From Lepisosteus oculatus (lineage: Eukaryota > Chordata > Actinopteri > Semionotiformes > Lepisosteidae): a stretch of DNA of 64,000 nucleotides. The notes under the pieces were generated by a model. It had not been told where the DNA came from. It did not search any database and was given only the letters and a program-made list of their open reading frames with translations. The stretch is from the NCBI RefSeq assembly GCF_040954835.1, contig NC_090698.1, positions 6,632,501-6,696,500 of the forward strand, in the 5' to 3' direction. The position numbers were made by a program, and so were the translations under genes. This document shows, in pieces, positions 11,617-23,100 of this stretch (within the stretch, counting starts at the first letter, position 1; each line of letters starts with the position of its first letter).

Positions 11617-13560
11617 CGCAGCGCCTTCTTGTCGCCCCGCCTGGGAAGGATGCGGTCTCCCCCGACTCCCCGGATCTCCTGCAGCGGGTCCCCCGAGCTG
11701 GTTCCGCTGGCTGCTCCTCTGGGTGTCACCGCATGACTCCCGGCCGGGACACCGACCTGAGGCAGCCTGCGGACCCGGGCGAGGCTACTTTCTAATAGTA
11801 AATATGACAGAGGATTTTTTTTTATTTCTGAATATATCTATCTTTAAAAAATATTTTTCGTTTAAAGACGCAACTGAAACCAGTTCTTCTGAAACTGAAA
11901 CTTCGATAAGTCCCGAAAACGAAGTCACTGTTCAGAGTCCAATAAATATATATTGAAGAGCCACCGTTGACTGTCGTTTGCTTTTTGGATCAAGTTTTAA
12001 AACACCCCAGCGAAAGTATTCTGGAATTAAAACTAATCCTACAATGAATAGCGATCATTGATGAAAACAAGAGCCACTGCACTGTATTCCGCTGAGGCGA
12101 AGGCAGCGACCGCGTCTTCGGGAACTCACAGGGCACGTCCAGTCAAAATAGCAACACCACAGCACACAAAGTTCGCTCTTCTCGTGTGAAAGTGGAAGTG
12201 GACTTCAGTCAGGAGACTTCTGGCGAACCGACTGGTCCCGACCCGACCCAACCCGACCCGCGCGCCTCGCCGGACTCAGCCTCCCGAGCGCTCGCGCATC
12301 CCCCTTCTCCCTGTTTTCGACTTTGTTTTTTCTTCAAACAAAACTCAAGATTCCTTCACTCGGCCCCTCTCCACCCTCTCTCCCCACATCCTCCGCCCTC
12401 CCTCCATCGAGCCCCCCTCCCTCTCGCTGCCTTGTCCATCCCCGTGGCCTGGCCGCGGAGTAAGTGAACAGCGACAGTACAGTATGTTAAGTCTTCACAG
12501 TCAGTGTCACTTTTCCATCGAGAGAGGAGTTGTTGTTGTTGTTGTTGTTGTTGTTTTAGACGCTTACAGTGTGCTCTTGAGTTTATTTTTAGTAATGGCG
12601 AAGCATTTTCAGTTGTAATTTGCGCGCTGTGTGTACCCGTCTGTCCAGGGGTCTGGGTGTCAGGGATGAGGTGGTTGTGTGCTCTGTGTGTTCCCTACGC
12701 TGGACTGCAGACTCCAAGACTGGGGATTCTGGCAGCCATTACGCCTGGGAATAGTCAGAAGTTTGCAGTTCGTCTCTCGTGATTTTTTTTTCCTCCTTAG
12801 AAAGTGGAATTTCCAGTTGTCCCTGTCCGCACACGCATGGCAGTGCCCCGGGTTTCAGGTGTGAACGAGCGGGTGGGTGGGTGGGGGGACGGCGGAGTTT
12901 TGGGGGGTAATTGCGCTTGCTGGCTGAGTAAACCCTTACTTCAGCACAGAGCGATTAAGGCTCCGTCTCCAGTCGCCCGTGTGAGCCGTGAGGCTGCGTG
13001 ACGTCACAGCCCGGCGGGCTTCTGACGGGATTGATCCGCGGCCGCGGGGCGGCGATGTCACGCGCTAAACCAGAAGATAAGGGGTTGTCCGTCTCCAACT
13101 GACCACTGAATGAGACAGAGGGCACTTCTGTGCACAGAGAGGGGTGGGGGTAGGGAACATCTGTGCTTGGAGCGGTATCACACTGGGATCACACCTGGAC
13201 CTCTGCCGCGCCCTCCCCACCTCGACCCCCCCGTGCTCCTCCTCGGACCCCGGGGAGGCCAGGAGGTCACGCCCGCAGGCCCGTCTGATCCGCAGGGTGT
13301 GTGAAGTGAGGAGGGCCGTGCTGGCCCGAAGACCCCCAGCCCCCATCGGGGGGGGTGCTGTTCCTTTAAGAGGCTTCGCGGAGTTCCCAGGGTCCGCGAC
13401 ACGGAGACGCGCTGAAGAAGGAGAAAGACCCCATTGTCTCCTCAATAGAGGACTGGGGCTCAGGGAGGGCGGGAGGAAGAGGGAGACGGGCTTCTGATGG
13501 GGAGAAAGAGAGAGAGAGAGGGTGTGTGAGGACAGGCGAGGGGGAGAGCGAGGCATTCAG
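11530..13560. promoter_or_regulatory. CpG-rich region spanning axl exon 1 and upstream
   Basis: CG dinucleotides are frequent here (for example GGCCGCGGGGCGGCGATG near 13038), in contrast to the AT-rich flanks. The axl 5' end and probable promoter lie in the left part. The right part (12200-13560) has no recognised exon. No TATA box was tied to axl. Confidence 0.5.
11891..11902. promoter_or_regulatory. Candidate interferon-stimulated response element upstream of axl
   Basis: GAAACTGAAACT fits the ISRE pattern GAAANNGAAA and lies about 275 bp upstream of the axl start codon. A second GAAAC is 15 bp away. In mammals AXL is induced by type I interferon, so the site is plausible. The sequence match is direct; function is inferred. 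Confidence 0.4.
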
Positions 13561-14285
13561 GATCCTATCTGTTGTACGGTCATCAAAACAGACTTTATTT
13601 GCGTTTACTGGGTTTATCTGATATGCGAGTGCTGGTAGCGCTTTAGATTGCTGCAAAGCCTATTATCACACAGCCCGGGTCGACTGTTAAAACGTCACTT
13701 TGCACTCTTACTGGTAAAGGTTCTGTTTGCGTCGGATAAATATAGGGGTCATCGATTGGCTAAAGTATTCGATTATCATCGGACCACACGTATTCACGCG
13801 CCCATCGTAAAGAACACAGACAGTAGTCTGGGTATCGCCAAAGACCGGAAATGGGAGAAGTTTGAAATTCCGAGCTCTCGCCGCTGGCGGTGTCCCCTTA
13901 GTGTATGGCTCCACCTCGTGGCCATATTTGGGAATTACCGTTGGCTTCCGCTCCAGTCTGGTCAAAGATACAGAAATAGCTGCCAAAAACAGAGACGTGA
14001 TAATATTAATGAGGATTTGATAGTTCTGTTCATTTATTTCTGGGTACTGACTTTATACAATTCATCTTAATATTTCTTTTTGTACCTACTGTATTTATAC
14101 TGCTGGGTATTTCAGAGATGCACACTAAGTGAGGTACCCTGCTGTACCCCATCTGCACACTCTCAAGGATTCAAACCTCTGTGTTTCCATTTATGGATAC
14201 AGAACTCAAACCATTGATCTGCGCCTCTGTATACAGTTACTACTGCTGCAAAAAAGTTACTTCTACTGCTGAGGCTCCTGCAATT
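13560..14285. other. Intergenic, no feature recognised
   Basis: Ordinary sequence. Near 14230-14290 a short ACTGCTG/GCTCCTG-rich tract resembles the sequence resuming right after the L2 insertion, so the LINE probably landed inside it. Confidence 0.35.
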
Positions 14286-14289
14286 ACTA

Positions 14290-15236
14290 GTACTTGGATG
14301 ACTCAAAATTTCCTTCATCTTAACTGTGACAAGACTGAAGTCATGCTTATTGGCACCCCCCCATCAACTTCGTAAAGCCAGTCCTGTAACCCTGTCTGTG
14401 GATGGTACCGTTCTTGGGCTTCATTCTAAATTGAAAAACCTTGGGGTGATATTCGATTCTGGCTTAACGTTCGACCCACATGTGCAGCATATTGTCAAAA
14501 CGTATTTTTTTCACCTCAGAAATATTGCTAGACTACACCCTATGCTATCACTAACTGTGGCTGAAAAGCTGATCAACACATTTGTTTTCTCTCAAATTGA
14601 CTGTAATGCTCTACTCGCTGGGATATCTAAATCCACATTGAACAAACAACAGTATGTCCAAAAATCGTCAGCCAGAATCCTGACCAGGTCTAGTGCAAGT
14701 GATCACATTACTCCTATCCTGGAGTCCTTGCACTGGCTTCCTGTCAAGTTTCTTGTCGACTTCAAAATCCTCATGCTCACCTACAAGACTCTGCATGGCT
14801 TGGCACCTCAGTACCTGTCTGAACTATTATCGCCCTACTCCCCACCTCGCAACCTCCGCTCTTCAAATTCTGGTCTCCTACAGTATCTGTCCCCCAAGCC
14901 TGTCTACATTGTATGGGTGACAGGGCCTTCTCCTGTTATGCCAAGCTCTGGACCTCTCTGCCCAAGGATATCAGAGAGTCACCTGCTCTAAACTCCTTCA
15001 AATCCAGACTCAGAACCTTCTTCTTTAGAAAAGCCTTTACTGAACTGGTTCCATTCTTCACTCCTCTGCTTCTCTTAGTACCCCCATCCACGGTCTCCTC
15101 TGTGTATTGTAATTGTGTTTTATCTTGTGTATTCTTTTTATTTATTGTTGTTGTCATTCTGTAAAGCTCTTTGAGAAGCCACCTTTAAAGGCGCTATATA
15201 AAATAAAGTTTATTATTATTATTATTATTATTATTA
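14290..15236 (+). mobile_element. 5'-truncated L2-clade LINE (reverse transcriptase C-terminal part)
   Basis: Translated pieces in order read LNCDKTEVMLIG, LGVIFDSGLTFDPHV, ILESLHWLPVKF, DFKILMLTYKTLHGLAPQYL and then GDRAFSCYAKLWTSLP and FFFRKAF. This is the thumb and C-terminal part of L2-type reverse transcriptases. Two frame changes, near 14365 and 14915, break the frame. The 3' end has AAGGCGCTATATAAAATAAA followed by (ATT)n, the typical L2 terminus. Dead copy. Confidence 0.88.
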
Positions 15237-15905
15237 CTGCTGATACTGATGCTCCTGTCGATCCTGCTACCACTACATTGCCAGTGCCTCTCCTACTGGT
15301 ACTGCCAGTGGTGTAACTACAGCTGCTGCTTCTAGAGCTACCACAGGCTCTCCTGCTGCTACAGCTGCCAGGAAACCAAAACCACCAGGCAGACACCAAA
15401 GCCATGAGACAGCGCAGAGAGGGTTAAAGTGCACATAGCAATTACGAGTAAAACCTAATGCAACACCTCATCAATCACTTTTGCTAAGGGTCTCAACAAT
15501 CTCTACAATAACACCCTTAGTAATAACTTTGATTTAATTCCTTTATTTAATAAGATCATTCAAAACAGAACAAATTCTATTAGATGGAGTTTACAAAGTC
15601 GGGGAGGAACCACAACCACAGCCAAGCACAGTCAACCTCAGCGGTCCCAAATCACATTCATTCATGACGTCATCTCCTGCTGTTAACAAGCAATACTGCG
15701 TGCCAGCTCCTTCTCTCCCCCTGCAGCTGCCCCTGGTCACCCCTCAGTCTGCACAGGGGTCTTGACCCCCTCGTCCTGTGGTCACAAGGCTGGTCCTCAG
15801 CCAAGCGGGTCAACCAGATGTACTGTCAGTAAAACACTCTATGAATCTTTCAAGCCTTTCACCACGCTTAAGTGTAGGGGGTTGTTATTCCTAGTCAACT
15901 GGAGC
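15237..15905. other. Intergenic, no gene seen
   Basis: Starts with a GCTCCTG/ACTGCTG-rich tract continuing from the left of the LINE, then ordinary sequence. Confidence 0.35.
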
Positions 15906-16408
15906 AATTTGCAATAATAATAATAACAACAACAATAATAATAATAATAATCATCATCATCATCATTATCATTGTTATAATTACATTTGATATACCACCT
16001 TTAAAGGTAACTTTCCAAAGTACTTTACAGAAAGATAACAAAGTTAAAACAATGAGAACAGCAACAAAGATAGGAGATAAAATTGGCACAAAGAGATAGC
16101 ACAAAGACACAGATGTGTTGAAAATGTAATAGAAGATGCAAAGGGACAGACATCAAGCAAACAAAAGCCTTTCTAAAGAATCTGTCTGAGTCTGGATCTG
16201 AAGGCACTGAGGGACGGTGACGCTCTGATATCCTTGGGGATAGAATTCGGGGGCTTTGGGGCGCAGCAGGAGAAGGCCCTGTCACCCCCAGAGTGAGCTT
16301 GGAGGACGGGAGACTGGAGTGAGACAAGCGCAGGTTGCGAGGGGGGCAGTAGGGAGCGTAAAGCGCTTTGAGTGGAGTGTCCAGAAAAGCGCTATATAAG
16401 TATAAGCA

Positions 16409-16467
<59 letters not shown>
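15906..16467 (-). mobile_element. Composite L2 remnant with a second tail in the opposite direction
   Basis: Read on the minus strand from about 16345, fragments such as APYCPPRNLR and FFRKAF match the L2 C-terminus. The 3' end has CCTTTAAAGGTGGTATAT and an (ATT)/(ATG) tail at 15913-15975. Joined to it on the plus strand is another L2/SINE terminus, AAGCGCTATATAAGTATAAG, with a pure (ATT)n run at 16410-16466. Two elements therefore abut 5' to 5'. Confidence 0.75.
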
Positions 16468-16469
16468 AG

Positions 16470-17160
16470 AGATACGCACACATCCTGTTAGAGATTAAAG
16501 TGGGACAGGCACACAGCTCCCTGTCCCAGACTGCCCATCTGCAGAGAAGCAATCCTGTAGATGATTAATCCAGGAGGCAGAGTGAAAAGGCAATCTGATT
16601 CTGATTGAAGTGTAGCGGGGGAGGGGGAGCAGAGCCAGTAATCTGTGTCAGCCTGTGTGTATCACTAGTAATCTGGGGACAAAGTTTAAGAAAGATAGGA
16701 GCGACTCCTCACGAGCAGATGATGTATGTAACCTTTTAATAGAGAAAGTAGTATCTTTCCAATCTTAAAGTCCTCAGTTCCCCAGAAGGTTTTTTCTTCC
16801 TGTGTGGTGTTTCATTTCAGTGCAATCGAGAGAGTAGAGGATGCGGCCACGTAAGGAGAGACAGCTCTGGAATCTGGTTTTGAAAATCCCGATTTAGGAT
16901 CTTGAATTATTTTCCAATTTTCGGTTTTATGTATTTCATCTTTCTAAAGACTGCTTGTGTCACGCAGGGAGAGAGAATCTCTGCCGCTGCAGGATTGGTT
17001 GGGAAGAGTTGTCCCAGTTGCGTGCAGATTTACGGATTGTTGTTATCCCACATATGCGTACACGCACTCACACACACACGCACACGCCGGGAAACTTCGC
17101 TCTCCATCCCCAGTCCTGCGCCTCTCTCTCCCTCTCGCTCACTGATGGAGTCAGAGCACT
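16470..17160. promoter_or_regulatory. Presumed 5' region of the PH-domain gene
   Basis: Non-repetitive DNA upstream of the start codon at 17164, with a CA run and a CT-rich stretch close to it (17060-17150). No TATA box or named element could be assigned. Confidence 0.3.
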
Positions 17161-17163
17161 AAC

Positions 17164-20100
17164 ATGAGCATCGCCGGGATACACAGGGGATTCCTCAAGA
17201 AATACGGTAGGAAAGGCTCAGCTTCTTCTGCCTTCCTGTAGAAATGCTTTGACATTTCAGAATTGGGGGTCTGAGGGGAGAATCCATGCCGTCAGATGTG
17301 CTAGTGTGTGATTAGTGCAAAGTGTGCTGCTGACCACACAGGCTGGTTATCCTGTGTGCTGGGTGTTCAATGTATATAGGGGTTGTAGTCTTGTCACAAC
17401 AGGGGCTACAGTCCCAGGACAGCAGAACAGTTTTATGTCATCCTGTGACCTCTGGACTGCAGTGTTATAATATGATACAGGCCAGACTGACCAGTGATCT
17501 CTGGACTGTAGGGTTACAATATGACACAGACTGGACCAGTGATCTCTGGACTGTAGGGTTACAATATGACATAGACTGGACCAGTGATCTCTGGACTGTA
17601 GGGCTACAATAGGACACAGACTGGACCAGTGATCTCTGGACTGTAGGGTTACAATATGACACAGACTGGACCAGTGATCTCTGGACTGTAGGGTTACAGT
17701 ATGACACAGACTGGACCAGTGACCTCTGGACTGTAGGGCTACAATAGGACACAGACTGGACCAGTGATCTCTGGACTGTAGGGTTACAGTATGACACAGA
17801 CTGGACCAGTGATCTCTTGTCTGTAGGGCTACAATAGGACACAGACTGGACCAGTGATCTCTGGACTGTAGGGTTACAATATGACAGACTGGACCATTGA
17901 TCTCTGGACTGTAGGGTTACAGTATGACACAGACTGGACCAGTGATCTCTGTACTGTAGGGTTACAATATGACACAGACTGGACCAGTGATCTCTGGACT
18001 GTAGGGTTACAGTATGACACAGACTGGACCAGTGATCTCTGGACTGTAGGGTTACAGTATGACACAGACTGGACCAGTGATCTCTGGACTGTAGGGCTAC
18101 AATATGACACAGACTGGACCAGTGATCTCTGGACTGTAGGGTTACAGTATGACACAGACTGGACCAGTGATCTCTAGACTATAGGGCTACAATAGGACAC
18201 AGACTGGACCAGTGATCTCTGGACTGTAGGGTTACAATAGGACACAGACTGGACCAGTGATCTCTGGACTGTAGGGCTACAATATGACACAGACTGGACC
18301 AGTGATCTCTAGACTATAGGGCTACAATAGGACACAGACTGGACCAGTGATCTCTGGACTGTAGGGTTACAGTATGACACAGACTGGACCAGTGATCTCT
18401 GGACTGTAGGGCTACAATAGGACACAGACTGGACCAGTGATCTCTGGACTGTAGGGTTACAATATGACACAGACTGGACCAGTGATCTCTGGACTGTAGG
18501 GTTACAGTATGACACAGACTGGACCAGTGATCTCTGGACTGTAGGGTTACAATATGACACAGACTGGACCAGTGATCTCTGGACTGTAGGGTTACAGTAT
18601 GACACAGACTGGACCAGTGATCTCTGGACTGTAGGGTTACAGTATGACACAGACTGGACCAGTGATCTCTGGACTGTAGGGTTACAATAGGACACAGACT
18701 GGACCAGTGATCTCTGGACTATAGTGTTACAATATGACACAGACTGGACCAGTGATCTCTGGACTGTAGGGTTACAATAGGACACAGACTGGACCAGTGA
18801 TCTCTGGACTGTAGGGTTACAATAGGACACAGACTGGACCAGTGATCTCTGGACTATAGTGTTACAATATGACACAGACTGGACCAGTGATCTCTGGACT
18901 GTAGGGCTACAATAGGACACAGACTGGACTTAAAGCAGTGCTGTATGTCCATTGATACACAGTAAGCCTCCAGCTTATGCTCCAAGTAAGGATCTTTACT
19001 ATTTGACCAATTCTGTACTCTGCAGCACCAAAATAACCACTGTATTATGAAGCCCTTTTTAAAAATGTACTTGTCCCAGACTGTGCCGCAGCTAATATTC
19101 ATTTGGTTCATTCTAATGTTGTACAGGGAATAATAATAATAATAATAATAATGGAATTATTCAGTATATTCAGGATGTCTGCAACAGATCATTAAAATTA
19201 GCGAAGACAAGGCCGTTCCAAATTCCAGCTGCCACAACATGTCCTTAACAGAACCCTGGGTCCCATCAGGCTCCCACGCTGATGAGCAATTTCTGCCAGG
19301 CCAGGCCAGTTCAGTCATGTGCCGCAGCAAATGGGTATTGTGCTGTGCTGTGCTGACCCACAGTAAGCAGGTGGAGTATTGTAAATGGGTGCTGTGCTGT
19401 AATGCTCTCTGTTGTAGTGTAATAGGTTATTATATTTATATAAATTTAAATCAGTGCTAAAAGAAAACCTTCTTCACACCAGATATTGTGAGTGGTTCTT
19501 ATTACCAACTTTGAAACAATATTCTGTACTGGACATGCAGGGAGAGATCAAGATCATATTGTTTTAAAAGACAGACATTCAATACTAAAATTATTAAAAT
19601 TATAAAATGGTGCCTTATGGGAAAAACAGAAGTTTGTCTTTATGGTGTTTTCCATTAATTAAAACTGAAACCTTGTTGAAGGTCCACCTACAATGAAGGC
19701 TGTAGGGATGTTTATGAAGTAGTCCTTTTCATGAAGAAATCTCCTTTTAAATTGTATTTCTTTTAAAAAAGCATTTGTTCTACATCATTGTTAATAGTAA
19801 CATTATTAATTTGTAGCCTGGTCTCATCAGATCTCAGAAGCTGAATAAGGTTGAGCCTGGTCAGTGCTGGAATGCAAGACTTCTAAGGAAATCAAGATTG
19901 CTGGTTAATGGTGTTAGTGGACCAGTAGGGGGTGCTCTTCCCCCAGGAGCAGAATTTCCAAATTAAAACCTCCCTGTGATGACAGTGCTCACTGCTGTAA
20001 GAGGCAATATTTTTTCTGTGGTACTTTTAGAAGAGGTCTTGATTATTTGGTCATTAAAGATCTTGTGACACTGCTTGAAAGACTAGAGGTGTTAACCCCA

Positions 20101-23100
20101 GTGTTCCAGCTAAAGTCATCTTCAGGCTTGTACAGTCTGCCCACCATAAAGAAGTCTTGCTGAAAAGTGATGAAACTATGATTTCTCCTCCTGATCGGCT
20201 GTGTAGTGGAGCTGCTGGTGCAGGAAATCTGCCCTGCGTCACCCATGTAGTGTACGGAATGGATCTTCTCTATGGAAAGCACTTTGGGATCCTATGGGAT
20301 GAGGAGCATTATAGAAACACAAGGGATCATTATTGTTATTATAGTACTCAACTGAGATGCTTCCTGAAACTGAGAGTATGTAGGGCTTGGTCAGTGTTGT
20401 TTTGTACTCCATACATTTACATTCTATCTGAGTGAGCCCTCTGTTCTCTGTTGATTGGGTGAACCTTACACCTCCATTCTATAACCATGAGATTTCCAGG
20501 TTTTGAGACGCTGAGATTCTGAAGTGTTCTGTATTGAAAGGGGGAGTTAATGCTCATATGAAACAAAGGGGTGGGTATTCTGTCCAGAGAAGAGCCTGGG
20601 CATGAGCCTCATGCAATCCCACATCCTATCATAATGCTAGACATGTGCTAAACTTTGGTGACTTTGGTCTTTTCTGAGTGTAGTAAGCAAGCTTCATCAC
20701 AAGGGGGTTTAGCAGAGACAGAGACAAAATCAGGTTAAGCCTCACTTTTTCCATCCCATGACTCTCTTCTATTATCTAAGTGCTAGAATGAATTCTGGGA
20801 AGGCAGCAATGCGATGGCGTTGGTTGCTCGTATGCAGTGCCTCTTGGGAATTTTTTCTTCTCTTACTGTACATCAGTATAGATGATGATTGTGTTTATTG
20901 TCGGACTCATTCCAGAACCCTTTCACTGGTTTTTGACTGCTTGTTCTGGGATATTTCTGCCCGTGTAACCCTGTGCAAAAATGTCCTGAATTAGACATGC
21001 CCTCTGCCAGGCCCTTCTCTTCTTTGGCCTCCCGATCTTCACAAGCTCCTGCCTGGGCCCTAACCCTCAAGTGATCCAATCTCTTAAAGCTAACCCTAAC
21101 CTTCACCCCCAGACCAACCATCACCGTAACCCTGACCTTAGTCCCAACCCCAATGCAATCTGTGTATTAGTAACCTGCCCGCCTCTTTTCTCCCTCTTCT
21201 CCCTTTCTTCCTCCTCTGTCCCTCTCTTTCTGCACCTTCTTGGACTCCTTCTTGCTCTCCCTCTCCTTGCTTCTCCCCTTTTCTTTCCCACTTCTCCTTC
21301 TCTTTCTCCACACGCCCAACTCCTAGGTGGGTTCCTGTTCAAGCAGTGGAAGGAGCGGTTTCTTTTCCTCACAGTAGATGGCAGCCTGCTGGTCTGCCGG
21401 GATGAGGATTCTCCTCCTGACCTGGTGGTGGCGCTGCATGGGGGTTGTGAGGCCATCGTGGAGGGCAAAGAGATCCTGGACCTGCCCCGGTTGCCAGCTG
21501 GGGGCCAGAGAGACTGCTGTCTGGCGCTCCTCCTGCCAGAAGACAAGTATCTCCTGCTGCTGGCTGCCAGTCCGCAGGAATGCAGGTCTGCACATGCAAT
21601 TAAGGGATTCGTGCCTAATTAAGTCATTTATACAGATTTATACAGCACCATTTAATCAGGAACCAGCATCACGACACTAAACAGAAGTTCACAAGTTATT
21701 ATTGTAACCATGGAAAGAACCTCCTTCAGACCATCATGCTTGTTGGGTTGCTAGTAGTTCAGTTTGTCAAGAATCCTATAAGGGTTTCTTCAAAGATCCC
21801 AGGGAGCCAGATTCAGTCCGAATGACTGACTGAGGCTCAGGAAAAATGCATCAGTAGTGTAGCTGAGGAATGCATATCAGGGTGGAAACAGAATGACATA
21901 GTCATAGTAAAGCAGGACACAAGCCTGAGGTGGTCCTGGGAGGTCCCTGAACAGAACAGCAAAACTGTTTTATGGGCTTGGTGAAACAAGTGGCAAACAT
22001 ACAGCAGAACTCTAAAGGCTGTCTTAAAGAAAGAATACCTGTCCTCACAATCGCACAATACACACAGCAGAGACAATTGCACATATACACATGAACTGTA
22101 CACATATGTGGACAAAACAGGCACAACTGTACTACTGCAAGCACACACCAGAAACAACTCCACACAGCTGCACACACACCACACCAGTATTGCCAGGGTT
22201 ACCTGAAGGATGACCTCGTGCTTGTCTCCCCACAGCCAGTGGTTGAACATCCTGCGCAAGGTGAAGGAGGTGAGTTCCCACATTACACCTCAGCCCTCCC
22301 AGGCCCACTTTTTCCCTCCTCGGGACAGCACATCAGTCCAACTATTTGTGAATTAAAGCACTCACTCTTTAGTTACATCAATTATATGACTGGTTTATCG
22401 GTATATTGTTAGGAGAGCTATTTCAGTAGACATGTTTGTGAATGAAAGTACTGTATTAACTTATTTATAAGCTCTATTGATTTATCCATAATCCCCATTT
22501 TGAATATCTAAGTAGGTGGCTAGATCACTATAATCCCCTTTTATTCCCCTTTTATTGTTGAGATGCTGTGCTAGAGTGACATTCTGCATGGTTGTCACTA
22601 TATTATTGTGACAGAGTTTGCATTACAGTGACATTGTGACAGTGCCTTCATTATTGTGACCATTATTTTTATAACCAAATTCTTGTGACGTATTGTGACA
22701 CTGCATTATTACGACACCGATATTGTAAGAGCATCTACATAATTGTGACACTGTAATATTGTAACATTATATTGCCATAACAAGATATTGTAACAGTTTG
22801 TTTTCGTCACCAATACATACACACTGTCACACCTGACTGTACTGTAGACACTGCTAAACCCACAGCTGTCCCTCTCCTCTCACACTCCCCCTGAATTCAC
22901 CAGCACACACAAACCATCACACCTGACTGGACTGTAGACACTGCTAGACTCACAGCAGTCTCTCTCCTCTCACACTCATCCTGAATTCACCAACACACAC
23001 ACCGTCACCTGACTGGACTATAGACACTGCTAGACTCACAGCAGTCTCTCTCCTCTCACACTCATCCTGAATTCACCAACACACACACCGTCACCTGACT

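Noticed and set aside
17470-18935. CRISPR-like array
   Set aside because: Units are contiguous with no unique spacers, in a vertebrate intron; a minisatellite.
19805-19900. 5S rRNA gene
   Set aside because: Only the internal promoter part resembles 5S, diverged and followed by a SINE body and tail.
21060-21160. Interstitial telomere repeat (CTAACC words)
   Set aside because: Only a few imperfect CTAACCCTAACC-like words; not a true TTAGGG array.
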